A DNA stretch of 64,000 nt, from the NCBI RefSeq assembly GCF_001983995.1, contig NZ_CP019450.1:2108001-2172000 (forward strand), in the 5' to 3' direction. This document shows, piece after piece, positions 54,297-63,610 of this stretch; position 1 is the first letter of the stretch, and the number at the start of each line of letters is the position of its first letter. The position numbers and the translations under genes were made by a program. The DNA is from Halioglobus japonicus. Lineage in GTDB: Bacteria; Pseudomonadota; Gammaproteobacteria; Pseudomonadales; Halieaceae. Below the pieces are notes generated by a model. The model searched no databases. It had not been told where the DNA came from and worked only from the letters and a program-made list of their open reading frames with translations.

Positions 54297-54532
54297 GCTC
54301 GCTCCTGTTTTCCGGGTGTGTCGTTTTCGGGGTGCCGGACCGCGGTAGCGGTACCGGGGAGGCAGGCATTGTAGCGCATCGAACCGCGGGTTCCATCCCG
54401 TGTCTAAAGTGTGACTTTTCACCGTACTAAAGGTTCCATGAGAGCGGTCACTTTTCTCTCAACTGGTCTAGACTTCCGTTTATAGAAGCCCACCGCTCGG
54501 GGCTCGCCCACTACCATGGAAATACAATATCA

Positions 54533-57500
54533 ATGACCTGGGAAAATCATAAAAAGGCTCTGCTGGAGAGCCTGGAACGCCGCATCGACGATCGTGCCGA
54601 AAGCGCCGACAAAGCCTCGCTAAAGCATCTGTCATCCGCATTGCTGCGTCGGCTCTCAGCCGAAGACCTGCACGGCACTGCAGTAGAGAACCTGTACGGT
54701 TGCACGTACCAATTGCTGGAGATATTCCGTCACTGGGATGGCGAGGTCCCCAAAGTGGAGTTCTTTAACCCGCAGCTGCATCGAGATGGCTGGGAGAGTC
54801 CTAATACTATTCTCGCTATTCTCTGCCCGGGCATCCCTTTTGTGACCGCATCAGTGCGCGGCGAGCTGAACCGCCGCAATCTTCCCATTCATATTGTGGC
54901 CAGCACCAATGTTGTTGTTGAGCGGGATGCTAATGGTGAGCTGCAGGAAATACTCGGCTATATGCCCGAGACCCCGGAGGGGGCAAGTAGCGAAGCGATT
55001 ATCTACTTTGAACTGGGACGCCGCTCTGATCCTTCAGACATGAGTGAACTGCGCCAGACCCTGTTGGATATTCTCGGGGAAGTCATGGTGGTGGTTACAG
55101 ATTTTCCGGCTATGAACGATCAGCTTGAATCTGTCGTAGAGGACATTTCGTGCAGTGACTGCGTAGAGGCGCCATATCGCGATGAGGCCACGGCTTTCCT
55201 GGTCTGGTTGCGCGAACAGCATATGACCATGCTGGGATATGAATATCTTGAAGTGACCTACAAGGGCAGTACTCCTAACATCAGTGTGGCAGCCGACCGC
55301 AGCCTGGGTTTGTTGCGGCACCGCGGTACGCGCGGGGTCGCCGACCTGCAGGCCGACCTGGCGTCGATGAGCCTGGACGAACTGCAACACCGTCAACTGA
55401 GCTTTTCAAAATCGCGCAATCGTTCGCGGGTGCATCGCCTGACTTACCCTGATTATGTTGAAGCGCGGGTCTTCGACGAACAGGGGCGTGTCATTGGTCA
55501 GCACCGATTTATCGGCCTGTACACCTCATCGGTGTACACCACGCACCCCAAGTTCATTCCGATACTGCGACGCAAAGTCGCCGCCATTATGGATATGTCG
55601 CATTTGGATTGGGCCGAGCATGAGACTCGGGAGCTGTCCAGGGTCCTGGAGATGTATCCCCGGGACGAATTGTTCCAGTCAAACATTGCTGATCTCAATG
55701 TCGTGGTCAATGCGATTAACCGCATTCAGGAGCGCCGTCAGACTCGCCTGTTTGTGCGTCGCGACGCACATTGCAAGTTTGTCAGTTGCATCGTATTTGT
55801 GCCCAGGGATCGATACACCACGGAATTGCGTGAGCAGATCGGGGAGATTCTCACGCGCGCTTACGACGCCGAGGAGTCAGAGTTTACAACCCAGTTCTCC
55901 GAGTCGATTCTGGTTCGCAGTCACTTCGTACTGCGCGTCGACCCGGCCAACCCGATCGATTGCGATCCGGCTGAGTTAGAGGAAGAGCTCGTGCAAGCCA
56001 CGCTCGCCTGGGAAGACCGTTTGCGCAACCGGCTCGTCGAAGAGTTTGGCGAAGAGCTGGGTAATGCGCACGCCAACGAACTGGGTGGTGGCTTTCCACC
56101 TGGATATCGCGACGACTTTGATCCGCGCATGGCGGTGGCTGATATACGCAAAATTCTGCCCCTGGCGGCGGGTAAGTCCCTGGAGCTGTCGCTGTATCGC
56201 CTGGCAGAAGATAGTGTCACCACGCTGCGGCTAAGGCTTTACCATCGCGGTCAGAGCCTGCCTCTGTCCGACGTACTGCCGATTCTGGAAAACCTGGGAT
56301 TACGGGTGACCAGCGAACGTCCCTATGAAATTCGCAGCCGCGATGGTGAACGATTCTGGGTGCAGGAATTTACCGTTCACTACAGCCTGTCGCAGGACTT
56401 CGACCTGGATGACATCAAGGAGGAATTCGAGGACGCTTTTGCGCGTATCTGGTTTGGTGAGGCCGAGAGTGATTCGTTTAACCGTTTGCTCATCGGCACT
56501 CGATTGAGCTGGCGCGAAATCGCGATGTTGCGCGCCTACGCCCGCTACCTGCGTCAGCTGCAGTTTCCGTTCAGCGTCGAATACATCGCCGAGACCATGG
56601 CCAGTCATCTGCATATTACGGCGCGCATAGTCGAGATGTTCTTGACCCGATTCTCGCCGGTGTTCGATGGCGATGAAGACTGGCGAGCAGAGCGTGAAAT
56701 GAGTGTGGAGCAGCGCATCCTGGAGATGCTCGACGAGGTGCAGAACCTTGGCCAGGATCGCATCATCCGCCAGTACCTCAAGGTCATCAAGGCCACCCTG
56801 CGGACCAACTTTTTCCAGCAGGAGGGCGATGGCAGCCTCAAGCCCTACATGTCATTCAAGCTGAGCCCGGCAGCGATTCCCGACGTGCCGCAGCCCATAC
56901 CGATGTTCGAAATATACGTGTATTCGCCCCGGGTTGAGGGCGTGCACTTGCGCGGTGGCCGGGTGGCTCGCGGCGGACTGCGCTGGTCGGATCGACAGGA
57001 AGATTTTCGCACCGAGGTGCTGGGGCTGGTGAAGGCACAGCAGGTCAAGAATGCCGTTATTGTGCCTGTGGGCGCCAAGGGCGGCTTTGTGGCGCGTCAA
57101 CTCAATGGCGCTATGAGTCGTGAGGAGGTGCAGGAAGAGGGCATCGCCTGTTACCGCATGTTTATCCGCGGCCTGCTGGATCTCACTGACAATCGCGGTG
57201 ACATCCATGTGATTCGCCCGCCACATGTGGTGGCCAAGGATGAGGACGATCCCTATCTGGTGGTTGCTGCAGACAAGGGTACGGCGACGTTTTCTGATAT
57301 TGCCAACCAGATTTCAGCTGACTACGACTTCTGGCTGGGGGATGCCTTTGCCTCCGGCGGCAGTGTTGGCTACGACCACAAGAAAATGGGTATTACGGCA
57401 CGCGGTGCCTGGGTTTCTGTGCAGCGCCACTTCCGGGAGATGGGTGTCGATGTGCAGAGCACAGATTTCACCGTTGTCGGTGTCGGAGACATGGCGGGGG

Positions 57501-59416
57501 ATGTGTTCGGCAATGGGATGTTGCTGTCTGAGCATATCAAGCTGGTCGCGGCCTTTAACCACATGCATATCTTTATCGATCCGAACCCGGATCCGGCGAG
57601 CAGTTACGCTGAACGCAAACGCCTGTTTGAGCAGCCGCGTTCGGCCTGGTCTGACTATGACACAACGCTGATCTCTGAGGGCGGGGGCGTATTTTTGCGC
57701 TCGGCTAAGTCGATTGCGATTTCAGCGCAGATGCGTGAGCTGTTCGATATATCTGACAAACAGCTGACGCCCAACGAACTGATCGGCTATTTACTACGGG
57801 CGCCGGTCGATCTGCTGTGGAACGGTGGTATTGGCACATACGTCAAAGCCAGCAGCGAAGCGCACGTCGATGTGGGTGACAAGGCTAATGACGGTGTTCG
57901 CGTTAACGGCGACGAACTGCGCTGCCGGGTTGTGGGCGAAGGCGGAAACCTGGGTATGACGCAGCTGGGTCGGGTGGAATATGGCCTGTCCGGCGGTCGC
58001 TCCAACACGGACTTCATCGACAACGCCGGCGGTGTCGATTGCTCTGACCACGAAGTGAATATCAAGATTCTACTCAATGCCATTGTCGCCAGGGGAGATC
58101 TCACTGAAAAACAGCGCAATGCTTTACTGGAGAAAATGACCGACGATGTCGCCGATCTGGTGCTGCACAATAACTACCGTCAGGTGCAATCGATTTCGCT
58201 GGCGGAAATGCAGGCCGGCGAACGCTTTGAGGAATACCTGCGCTTCATGGAGACAATGGAGGAGATGGGCCGCCTGGACCGGGCGCTGGAGTTCCTCCCA
58301 AGCGCTGAAGATATGCTGGAGCGTCGCAGTCGCGGCCAGCCGCTGACGCGCCCCGAGCTGTCTGTGCTCATCTCTTATAGCAAAGGCGTGCTCAAGGAAG
58401 AACTCATTGCCTCCGATCTGGGCCGCGATCCTTACCTCGCCAATGCCGTGGTGACCGCGTTTCCCGCGCAGTTGGTAGAGGCCTATCCGGAAGATATCCG
58501 CACTCACCGGCTGCATCGCGAAATTATGTGCACCCAGGTAGCGAACGACATTGTCAATCGCATGGGGCTCAACTTCATTCTGCGTTTGCGCAAGGCAACG
58601 GGCGCTTCCATTGCCGACGTGGCACGGGCCTATACCACCGTCATGGAGGTATTTAACCTGCGTGAATTGTGGGACCAGATCGAAGCCATGGATCACGAGG
58701 TGTCTGCCGAGGTGCAGCAGGACATGATGTTGCGCCTGATTCGCCTGGTGAAACGTGCCAGCCGCTGGTTGCTGCGCAATCGCCGCCACGACCTGGCCCC
58801 GACTCCGCTAATTGCCGAATTCCGTCCTGGCCTTGCCGAGCTGCGCGAGACTTTCCGCGACCTGTTGCGTGGTCGAGTACTGGAGCAGTACGAGGAGATT
58901 GCCGAGCATTATCTGGGTGAGGGCGTGGATGAAACGGTGGCGCACCGGGTAGCCGGCAATCACCTGGCCTACACCGCACTGGGGATTATCCAGGCGGCCA
59001 AGGAAAGTGGGGCGCCGCTGACCGATGTGGCCAGCCTCTACTACGCCATGGGTGATCAGCTGGAACTGGATTGGTTCGGCAACCAGATTCTCGGGGCTAA
59101 GGTGACCAATGAGTGGCAGGCGCTAGCGAGGGATACGTATCTTGAGGACCTTGAGTGGCAACAGCGTACTCTGGCAGTTGGCGCGCTGCACCACCTTCCC
59201 GAAGACCGCAACCTACTGACCTGTTTATCAGACTGGGCCAAGCAGGAACAGGTGTTACTGTCGCGTTGGCAAGAGATGCTTGCAGAACTTCACGCCACGG
59301 AAGTTCCGGACTTCGCCATGTTTGCGGTGGCTAACCGGGAGCTGCTGGATCTTGCCCAGAGCAGTGTACGCGCTGCGACGCCGGACTGTGGGGACAGTCC
59401 GGCATCGGAGGAGTAG
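54533..59416 (+). CDS. gdhB: NAD-specific glutamate dehydrogenase (180-kDa class)
   Basis: The 1627-residue protein is the full L-180 NAD-glutamate dehydrogenase. An N-terminal ACT-like regulatory part precedes the catalytic domain, with RGGLRWSDRQEDFRTEVLGL near residue 814, PVGAKGGFV near 844 and the Rossmann region near VVGVGDMAGDVFGNGM around 990. It deaminates glutamate to 2-oxoglutarate with NAD, linking amino acids to the TCA cycle. The ATG is at 54533; no frameshift was seen along 4.9 kb. A perfect 10-bp hairpin lies inside its last codons (59380-59403). Confidence 0.95.
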   Translation: MTWENHKKALLESLERRIDDRAESADKASLKHLSSALLRRLSAEDLHGTAVENLYGCTYQLLEIFRHWDGEVPKVEFFNPQLHRDGWESPNTILAILCPGIPFVTASVRGELNRRNLPIHIVASTNVVVERDANGELQEILGYMPETPEGASSEAIIYFELGRRSDPSDMSELRQTLLDILGEVMVVVTDFPAMNDQLESVVEDISCSDCVEAPYRDEATAFLVWLREQHMTMLGYEYLEVTYKGSTPNISVAADRSLGLLRHRGTRGVADLQADLASMSLDELQHRQLSFSKSRNRSRVHRLTYPDYVEARVFDEQGRVIGQHRFIGLYTSSVYTTHPKFIPILRRKVAAIMDMSHLDWAEHETRELSRVLEMYPRDELFQSNIADLNVVVNAINRIQERRQTRLFVRRDAHCKFVSCIVFVPRDRYTTELREQIGEILTRAYDAEESEFTTQFSESILVRSHFVLRVDPANPIDCDPAELEEELVQATLAWEDRLRNRLVEEFGEELGNAHANELGGGFPPGYRDDFDPRMAVADIRKILPLAAGKSLELSLYRLAEDSVTTLRLRLYHRGQSLPLSDVLPILENLGLRVTSERPYEIRSRDGERFWVQEFTVHYSLSQDFDLDDIKEEFEDAFARIWFGEAESDSFNRLLIGTRLSWREIAMLRAYARYLRQLQFPFSVEYIAETMASHLHITARIVEMFLTRFSPVFDGDEDWRAEREMSVEQRILEMLDEVQNLGQDRIIRQYLKVIKATLRTNFFQQEGDGSLKPYMSFKLSPAAIPDVPQPIPMFEIYVYSPRVEGVHLRGGRVARGGLRWSDRQEDFRTEVLGLVKAQQVKNAVIVPVGAKGGFVARQLNGAMSREEVQEEGIACYRMFIRGLLDLTDNRGDIHVIRPPHVVAKDEDDPYLVVAADKGTATFSDIANQISADYDFWLGDAFASGGSVGYDHKKMGITARGAWVSVQRHFREMGVDVQSTDFTVVGVGDMAGDVFGNGMLLSEHIKLVAAFNHMHIFIDPNPDPASSYAERKRLFEQPRSAWSDYDTTLISEGGGVFLRSAKSIAISAQMRELFDISDKQLTPNELIGYLLRAPVDLLWNGGIGTYVKASSEAHVDVGDKANDGVRVNGDELRCRVVGEGGNLGMTQLGRVEYGLSGGRSNTDFIDNAGGVDCSDHEVNIKILLNAIVARGDLTEKQRNALLEKMTDDVADLVLHNNYRQVQSISLAEMQAGERFEEYLRFMETMEEMGRLDRALEFLPSAEDMLERRSRGQPLTRPELSVLISYSKGVLKEELIASDLGRDPYLANAVVTAFPAQLVEAYPEDIRTHRLHREIMCTQVANDIVNRMGLNFILRLRKATGASIADVARAYTTVMEVFNLRELWDQIEAMDHEVSAEVQQDMMLRLIRLVKRASRWLLRNRRHDLAPTPLIAEFRPGLAELRETFRDLLRGRVLEQYEEIAEHYLGEGVDETVAHRVAGNHLAYTALGIIQAAKESGAPLTDVASLYYAMGDQLELDWFGNQILGAKVTNEWQALARDTYLEDLEWQQRTLAVGALHHLPEDRNLLTCLSDWAKQEQVLLSRWQEMLAELHATEVPDFAMFAVANRELLDLAQSSVRAATPDCGDSPASEE
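59380..59403 (+). other. Hairpin overlapping the end of the glutamate dehydrogenase gene
   Basis: GCCGGACTGT and ACAGTCCGGC form a perfect 10-bp stem with a GGGG loop, 11 bp before the stop codon. No T tract follows, so it is a candidate 3' stabilising or pausing structure. Confidence 0.4.
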
Positions 59417-59445
59417 GGGAGTATTGGAGCGCGGGGTTCGAGAGG

Positions 59446-59649
59446 TCAGAGCGTCCTGATTTTGTGAACCCCGGACACGCCGGTCAGGCCGTCCCATTGG
59501 TCAGAGCGGCCTTCGCGCCATCCGGAAATCCAGTTCTGGCGGTGTTCGTCGTCTGAGTGGGGGCAGAGCTCCTGGCTACGGCCAGATAGGCCGGCCTGAT
59601 AGCCTTTGTCGAACGCCCGGGAATTCATGTCACGCTTCTGTCTTCTCAT
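59446..59649 (-). CDS. rmf: Ribosome modulation factor
   Basis: The 67-residue basic protein matches E. coli RMF: MRRQKRD at the N-terminus, GYQAGLSGRSQELCPHSD and NWISGWREGRSDQ. It dimerises ribosomes into inactive 100S particles in stationary phase. The start at 59649 has a GGAGG site 8 bp upstream. It has about 12 residues more than E. coli RMF at the C-terminus. It is on its own transcript, convergent with the dehydrogenase gene. Confidence 0.93.
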   Translation of the reverse strand: MRRQKRDMNSRAFDKGYQAGLSGRSQELCPHSDDEHRQNWISGWREGRSDQWDGLTGVSGVHKIRTL

Positions 59650-60243
59650 AGAGAAAGCCTCCGAATTTATTGGCGGAGCTACCGATTATGACGCGGGGAG
59701 CTGGCCCCTCGCGCACCGTGGTCGGCGCTCGTTTACTGGTCTGTTTGCTGGTATTTGACTTGGTATTACGAAGCAATTCAGCGGAGGTGCCCGCAGGCAC
59801 AACCGCTATCAAACCAGAGCTGGTCGGGCTCGGCCACTAATGATTTGTTCTTTGGGTTTCTGGTTTTTATAACGGTTTGGATTGATCGGATCGAATTTGC
59901 TGGTCTTTCAATTACTTAGCTGGGCTGGCGTTTCTCGATGTTGGTTCTATGTCATCAATATGTTCAAGAGTGAGGGTGTTGGGGGCACTCGGGGGGTGGT
60001 TCAGATGCCGCAGGCTGCTCGGCGGGACCGCCAAAAGGCGTCGTTCTTGACAGGCTTGGGCTGCGGCATCCTGCCTTCGCACATCCCGCCGAGCAACCTG
60101 CGGCATCTGAACCTTGTACCGACGGGGAGGGAAGTTTCAGGTGAGCAGCCACCGAAAAGTCGACTTTCCTGGGCTTAACCACATGACGTAGACGTGGAGT
60201 GGGGGTAGGATGATTCGTCTAGGCAAATCGAAGGTGTGAATCG
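59650..60243. other. Gene-free region containing a large foldback repeat
   Basis: No convincing gene is seen in this 594-bp gap. The left part (59650-59997) should carry the rmf promoter but I find no clear boxes. The right part holds a foldback repeat (59998-60113). A short open frame at 59630-59812 on the minus strand overlaps the rmf start and has no recognisable features. Confidence 0.6.
59998..60113. repeat. Foldback (inverted repeat) element, 30-bp arms
   Basis: Arms at 59998-60027 and 60084-60113 match in 29 of 30 positions as inverted repeats, with the mismatch still a G-U pair in RNA. The 56-bp loop holds a small CGCC-AAAA-GGCG hairpin and a further copy of CTGCGGCATC, giving three copies of that motif in total. 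The size and structure suggest a miniature foldback, a REP-like element or a structured RNA. Confidence 0.75.
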
Positions 60244-60752
60244 ATGTTTGAGCGAAATAAGAATAAGCCCGGGGCTGCACCAGCGCCCGAGCGTCCCCAG
60301 AGCAGCGCGCCCATCGCCGCTGCCCCGAGTGCCCCCCGACCCCCTCCAGGAGTGAAGCCATGATCGGACAGAGTATTGTTATCAAAGGAACTGTGACTGG
60401 CGACGAGGACCTGGTTATTCAGGGCAAGGTTGAGGGCACCGTAGAGCTGGGCCAGCACGAGGTCTCGGTGGGCCAGAGCGGCCAGGTCAATGCGGATATT
60501 ACCGCCAAGACGGTGCGTATCGATGGCGAGGTAGCCGGCGATATCAAGGGCCATGAGAAGGTCATCATCTCCAAGTCGGGTAATGTACGCGGCAATATTG
60601 TCGCCCCCAGGGTCACCCTGGAAGACGGCGCCAAGTTCAAGGGCAGTATCGATATGGACCCGGGCGACGAGAGCGCCAAGGTATCACTGGCCCCCAAAGC
60701 TGAGCCAAAGAGCGATGACATCGCGCCGGGGTTTGATCTAAAGAGTGGCTGA
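60244..60752 (+). CDS. Bactofilin (polymer-forming cytoskeletal protein), apparent frameshift
   Basis: The frame from the ATG at 60360 encodes the bactofilin core: IGQSIVIKGTVTGDEDLVIQ, GTVELGQHEVSVGQSGQVNAD and NVRGNIVAPRVTLEDGAKF, with the six-residue beta-helix repeats. The usual disordered N-terminal tail is encoded just upstream from the ATG at 60244 (MFERNKNKPGAAPAPERPQ), in another frame. One extra C in the run at 60340-60344 (or 60332-60337) joins them into 169 residues. Bactofilins polymerise without nucleotides and act in cell shape or stalk and wall assembly. Confidence 0.83.
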
Positions 60753-60771
60753 TACCTGACTGGAAGTACCC

Positions 60772-61344
60772 ATGTCTGCGCAGCAAAGCGCCAAACTGCT
60801 GCCGGCTCTGTTTGAAAATATCGATCCCGAGCATCGTTTCGAGGTGCTCAATATCGGGCCCGCACTGCCGGAGACGGTCGCGTTTTTCTCGGACTACCGC
60901 TGCAAACTGCATTTTGTCGATCCCTTTTCGGCGCTGCCACTGGTGGCCGATCCGGAAGGGGATGTATCGCTTGCGCAACGCGTGGATAAGGCGATGGAAG
61001 GCCTGGCGGCAGATGCGCGTATTGATCTGTGCCTGTTCTGGGACTTGTTTAACTACCTGCAACCCGAAGCACTGCGGTTGATTGATGAGCGTCTGCGGCC
61101 CTTTCTGGCGCCGGGATGCCACGGGCACGGTTTCAGTGTTCACAATACGCGGGCGCCGCAGCAAGATGTGACCTTCAGCATTGAGCGCCCCGACGCTTTG
61201 CGGCTGCGGCCGCGGCCCGGGCGTCTGGCGGGTTACGCGCCGCTGGCGCAGAGTAAGCTCAAGGAAACGTTGCAGGGCTTCGATATTCGCCGCACGGTGT
61301 TGCTGGCGGACAGCCGCCTGGAAATGCTGCTGGCGGCGCGCTAG
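60772..61344 (+). CDS. Conserved hypothetical protein
   Basis: The 190-residue protein resembles the central part of SAM-dependent methyltransferases in its topology (VLNIGPALPETVAFFSD, LHFVDPF, LCLFWDLFNYLQPEALRLID), but the glycine-rich SAM loop is degenerate and I do not see a catalytic residue. It lies 19 bp after the bactofilin gene and may be cotranscribed. It is convergent with the acetyltransferase gene, overlapping by 4 bp. Confidence 0.65.
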   Translation: MSAQQSAKLLPALFENIDPEHRFEVLNIGPALPETVAFFSDYRCKLHFVDPFSALPLVADPEGDVSLAQRVDKAMEGLAADARIDLCLFWDLFNYLQPEALRLIDERLRPFLAPGCHGHGFSVHNTRAPQQDVTFSIERPDALRLRPRPGRLAGYAPLAQSKLKETLQGFDIRRTVLLADSRLEMLLAAR

Positions 61345-61835
61345 ATCGCTTCGACTTCGGTGTTGTAGAGGGTAAAACCCCGAGCCTGGTAGTTGGCCAG
61401 CGCTGATGGGTGATCCTGAGAGCAGGTATGTACCCACACACGAGAGGGGGTATCCCATGCCCATGCCTGGCGGATGGCCTGGCTGAGCAGGTAGCCGCCG
61501 AACCCGCGACCGATAAAACTGGGCGCCAGACCGAAGTACATGATTTCCACGTCCTCACCCTGCTTTTCCAGTTCAAAATAACCCGCCGGCGAGCCGTCGC
61601 AGCTGGCGAGCCAGGTGCGCAACTCGGGGCGTTCAACATAGCTGCGCCACTGCTGCTCAGTCCAGCTGAGCTTGTCTTGCCACTCCCAGGAGGCGCCTAC
61701 AAACTCGTATAGGAATCGGTTCAGGGGCCATTGATTCACCTGACACTCAGCCAGGGTGAGGCCGCGGCTCTCATCCCGGGGCTGTAACTGGTGCGCGGAG
61801 GTCATCTCCAGGTACCAGGTGGTCAGTTCTGCCAT
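61341..61835 (-). CDS. GNAT-family N-acetyltransferase
   Basis: The 164-residue protein has the GNAT acetyl-CoA loop FIGRGFGGYLLSQAI near residue 110 and a C-terminal HPSALANYQARGFTLYNTE. Motif A (Q/RxxGxG/A) is present as IGRGFGG. The acceptor substrate is unknown. It lies 15 bp downstream of the acyl-CoA synthetase gene. Confidence 0.85.
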   Translation of the reverse strand: MAELTTWYLEMTSAHQLQPRDESRGLTLAECQVNQWPLNRFLYEFVGASWEWQDKLSWTEQQWRSYVERPELRTWLASCDGSPAGYFELEKQGEDVEIMYFGLAPSFIGRGFGGYLLSQAIRQAWAWDTPSRVWVHTCSQDHPSALANYQARGFTLYNTEVEAI

Positions 61836-61850
61836 CGCGGTGTTGCTCGG

Positions 61851-63518
61851 CTAGTCCTGCCAGACCACTTTCTGGCCGCTGGCATACCAGCGGTCCAGAT
61901 AGGGCTCATAGGCCTCTTCGATCACATTGCGTTTGATCTTGAGGGTCGGGGTCAGGAAGTCGTTTTCCACCTGCCAGGGCTCACGCACCACGGCCAGGAA
62001 CTGCAGTGCTTCGTAATTCTCGACCTGGGCGTTAACGTCGGCCATGAGTTTCTCGAAGTGGGCAGACGCTTTGGTGCGGAACGCGGGATCATCGTAATCG
62101 TCGCGCAGGCCCTCAGCCAGCTGCAGGGTGGCGTAGCAGGCGGGGCGACCCGGGCCGGATACACAGGACTGCTCCACCCAGCCGTCGGCGCTGAGCAGGT
62201 TTTCCAGAGGTACCGGGGCGACGTACTTGCCCTTGCTGGTTTTGAAAAGCTCTTTGACCCGCCCGGTAATGCACAACAGGCCACCGTCGTACACACCGCG
62301 GTCGCCTGTTTTGAAGTATCCGTCCTCGGTCATGACCTCTGCGGTCAGTTCGGGAGCCTTGTAGTAACCCATCATCAGGCCCGGTGACTTGACTTCGATT
62401 TCACCGACATCGGAAATACGGGCATCGACGCCCACCGCAGGGTGACCCACCGTGCCGGGGGCGCGCATGCCTTCCGTCGACATGTGTGAGTAGGCGAAAT
62501 CCTCTGTCATGCCGTAGCCTTCCATGATCTTCAGGCCGAGCTTGTCATACCACCGGATCAGGTCGGGTGGGATGGGTGCTGAACCACTGGCTGCCATACG
62601 CACACTGCCCAGGCCGAGGCCGTCGAGCACTTTTTTGCGAATGATGTTTTTCACCACGGGAATTTTCAGCAGCAGATTCAGTTTTTCTTCCGGGAATTTC
62701 TGGAATACCCCGGACTGGAACTTGAGCCATAGCCGGGGCACGCTGATAAACAGGGTGGGGCGGGCGCGGCGCAGATCCGCCAGGAAGGTGTCGAGCTCCT
62801 CGGCAAAGAAAATATGTACACCCTGGTAGATCGAACCGGCCTCTACCAGCGCGCGCTCCATAACGTGGGCCAATGGCAGGTAGGAAATAATCCGGTCGCT
62901 CTCATTGATCTCCAGTACATCACCCTGCAGCGATGCGGGCGCAGAGATGGACTGGAACGAATGGGCGACGCCCTTGGGCCGCCCGGTGCTGCCTGAGGTG
63001 TAACAGATCAACGCGCGCTGTTCAGCGGGCCATACCGGCACCTCGTCAATGGGGGCCTGTTTGGCAATAATGTCGTCCCACTTGGGGTAGTCATTGGCGG
63101 GCGCCAGGGGCAGGGCGATACGGGGCATGTCGGCAGGTACGCCGGGCTCCATCGCTTCCCAGCCATCCAGCTTGCCCACGAAAATCAGCTTGGCCTCGGA
63201 GTGGTCGAGAATATAGTTCACGGTCTCGGCGTTGAGCGTAGGGTACAGCGCGACGGTGCAGTGTCCCGCCATCCAGATGGCCAGCTCGGCAATAATGAAG
63301 TGAGCGCAGTTCTTGGAGATCATGGCGATGTTGCTGTTCGCCGGCAGATCCAGACTGTTGATGTGGGCGGCCATGCGGCGCGCCTCGTCCATGGTTTGGG
63401 CCCAGGTGTAGTCCACTGCCTCACCGTTGATGGGCTGGGTCATGAATACGCGATCGGGGTGACGTTGCTCGCGGTTTACCGCCGCCTGCAAGACAAGGGC
63501 GTCTAATTGCTGGGTCAT
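61851..63518 (-). CDS. Long-chain acyl-CoA synthetase-like AMP-dependent ligase
   Basis: The 555-residue protein belongs to the adenylating enzyme family: ICYTSGSTGRPKGVAHSF (A3), the GYGMTEDF region (A5) and GDRGVYD plus GRVKELFKTSKGKYVAP (A7-A10) with the catalytic lysine. The eukaryotic-type FACS pattern (ISYLPLAHVMERALVEAGS) suggests long-chain fatty acids. It activates a fatty acid with ATP and CoA. It probably heads a transcript with the GNAT gene. Confidence 0.92.
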   Translation of the reverse strand: MTQQLDALVLQAAVNREQRHPDRVFMTQPINGEAVDYTWAQTMDEARRMAAHINSLDLPANSNIAMISKNCAHFIIAELAIWMAGHCTVALYPTLNAETVNYILDHSEAKLIFVGKLDGWEAMEPGVPADMPRIALPLAPANDYPKWDDIIAKQAPIDEVPVWPAEQRALICYTSGSTGRPKGVAHSFQSISAPASLQGDVLEINESDRIISYLPLAHVMERALVEAGSIYQGVHIFFAEELDTFLADLRRARPTLFISVPRLWLKFQSGVFQKFPEEKLNLLLKIPVVKNIIRKKVLDGLGLGSVRMAASGSAPIPPDLIRWYDKLGLKIMEGYGMTEDFAYSHMSTEGMRAPGTVGHPAVGVDARISDVGEIEVKSPGLMMGYYKAPELTAEVMTEDGYFKTGDRGVYDGGLLCITGRVKELFKTSKGKYVAPVPLENLLSADGWVEQSCVSGPGRPACYATLQLAEGLRDDYDDPAFRTKASAHFEKLMADVNAQVENYEALQFLAVVREPWQVENDFLTPTLKIKRNVIEEAYEPYLDRWYASGQKVVWQD

Positions 63519-63610
63519 TTTTGGAATCCTTCTCAGTGGAGGGAGCTTAATACCTTAAACCACGCCGACAGGCAATGCTGACCGGCATATGCGCGGCCAA
63601 TACCCGTTAT

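Noticed and set aside
59630..59812. 60-codon minus-strand open frame overlapping the rmf start
   Set aside because: It begins over the rmf ribosome site and shows no motif; rmf is certain, this frame is not.
15998..60752. Programmed ribosomal frameshifting as the cause of the eight breaks
   Set aside because: The sites are short G/C runs without slippery A/U heptamers, they lie in unrelated genes, and all are fixed by one added base; an assembly artefact is simpler.
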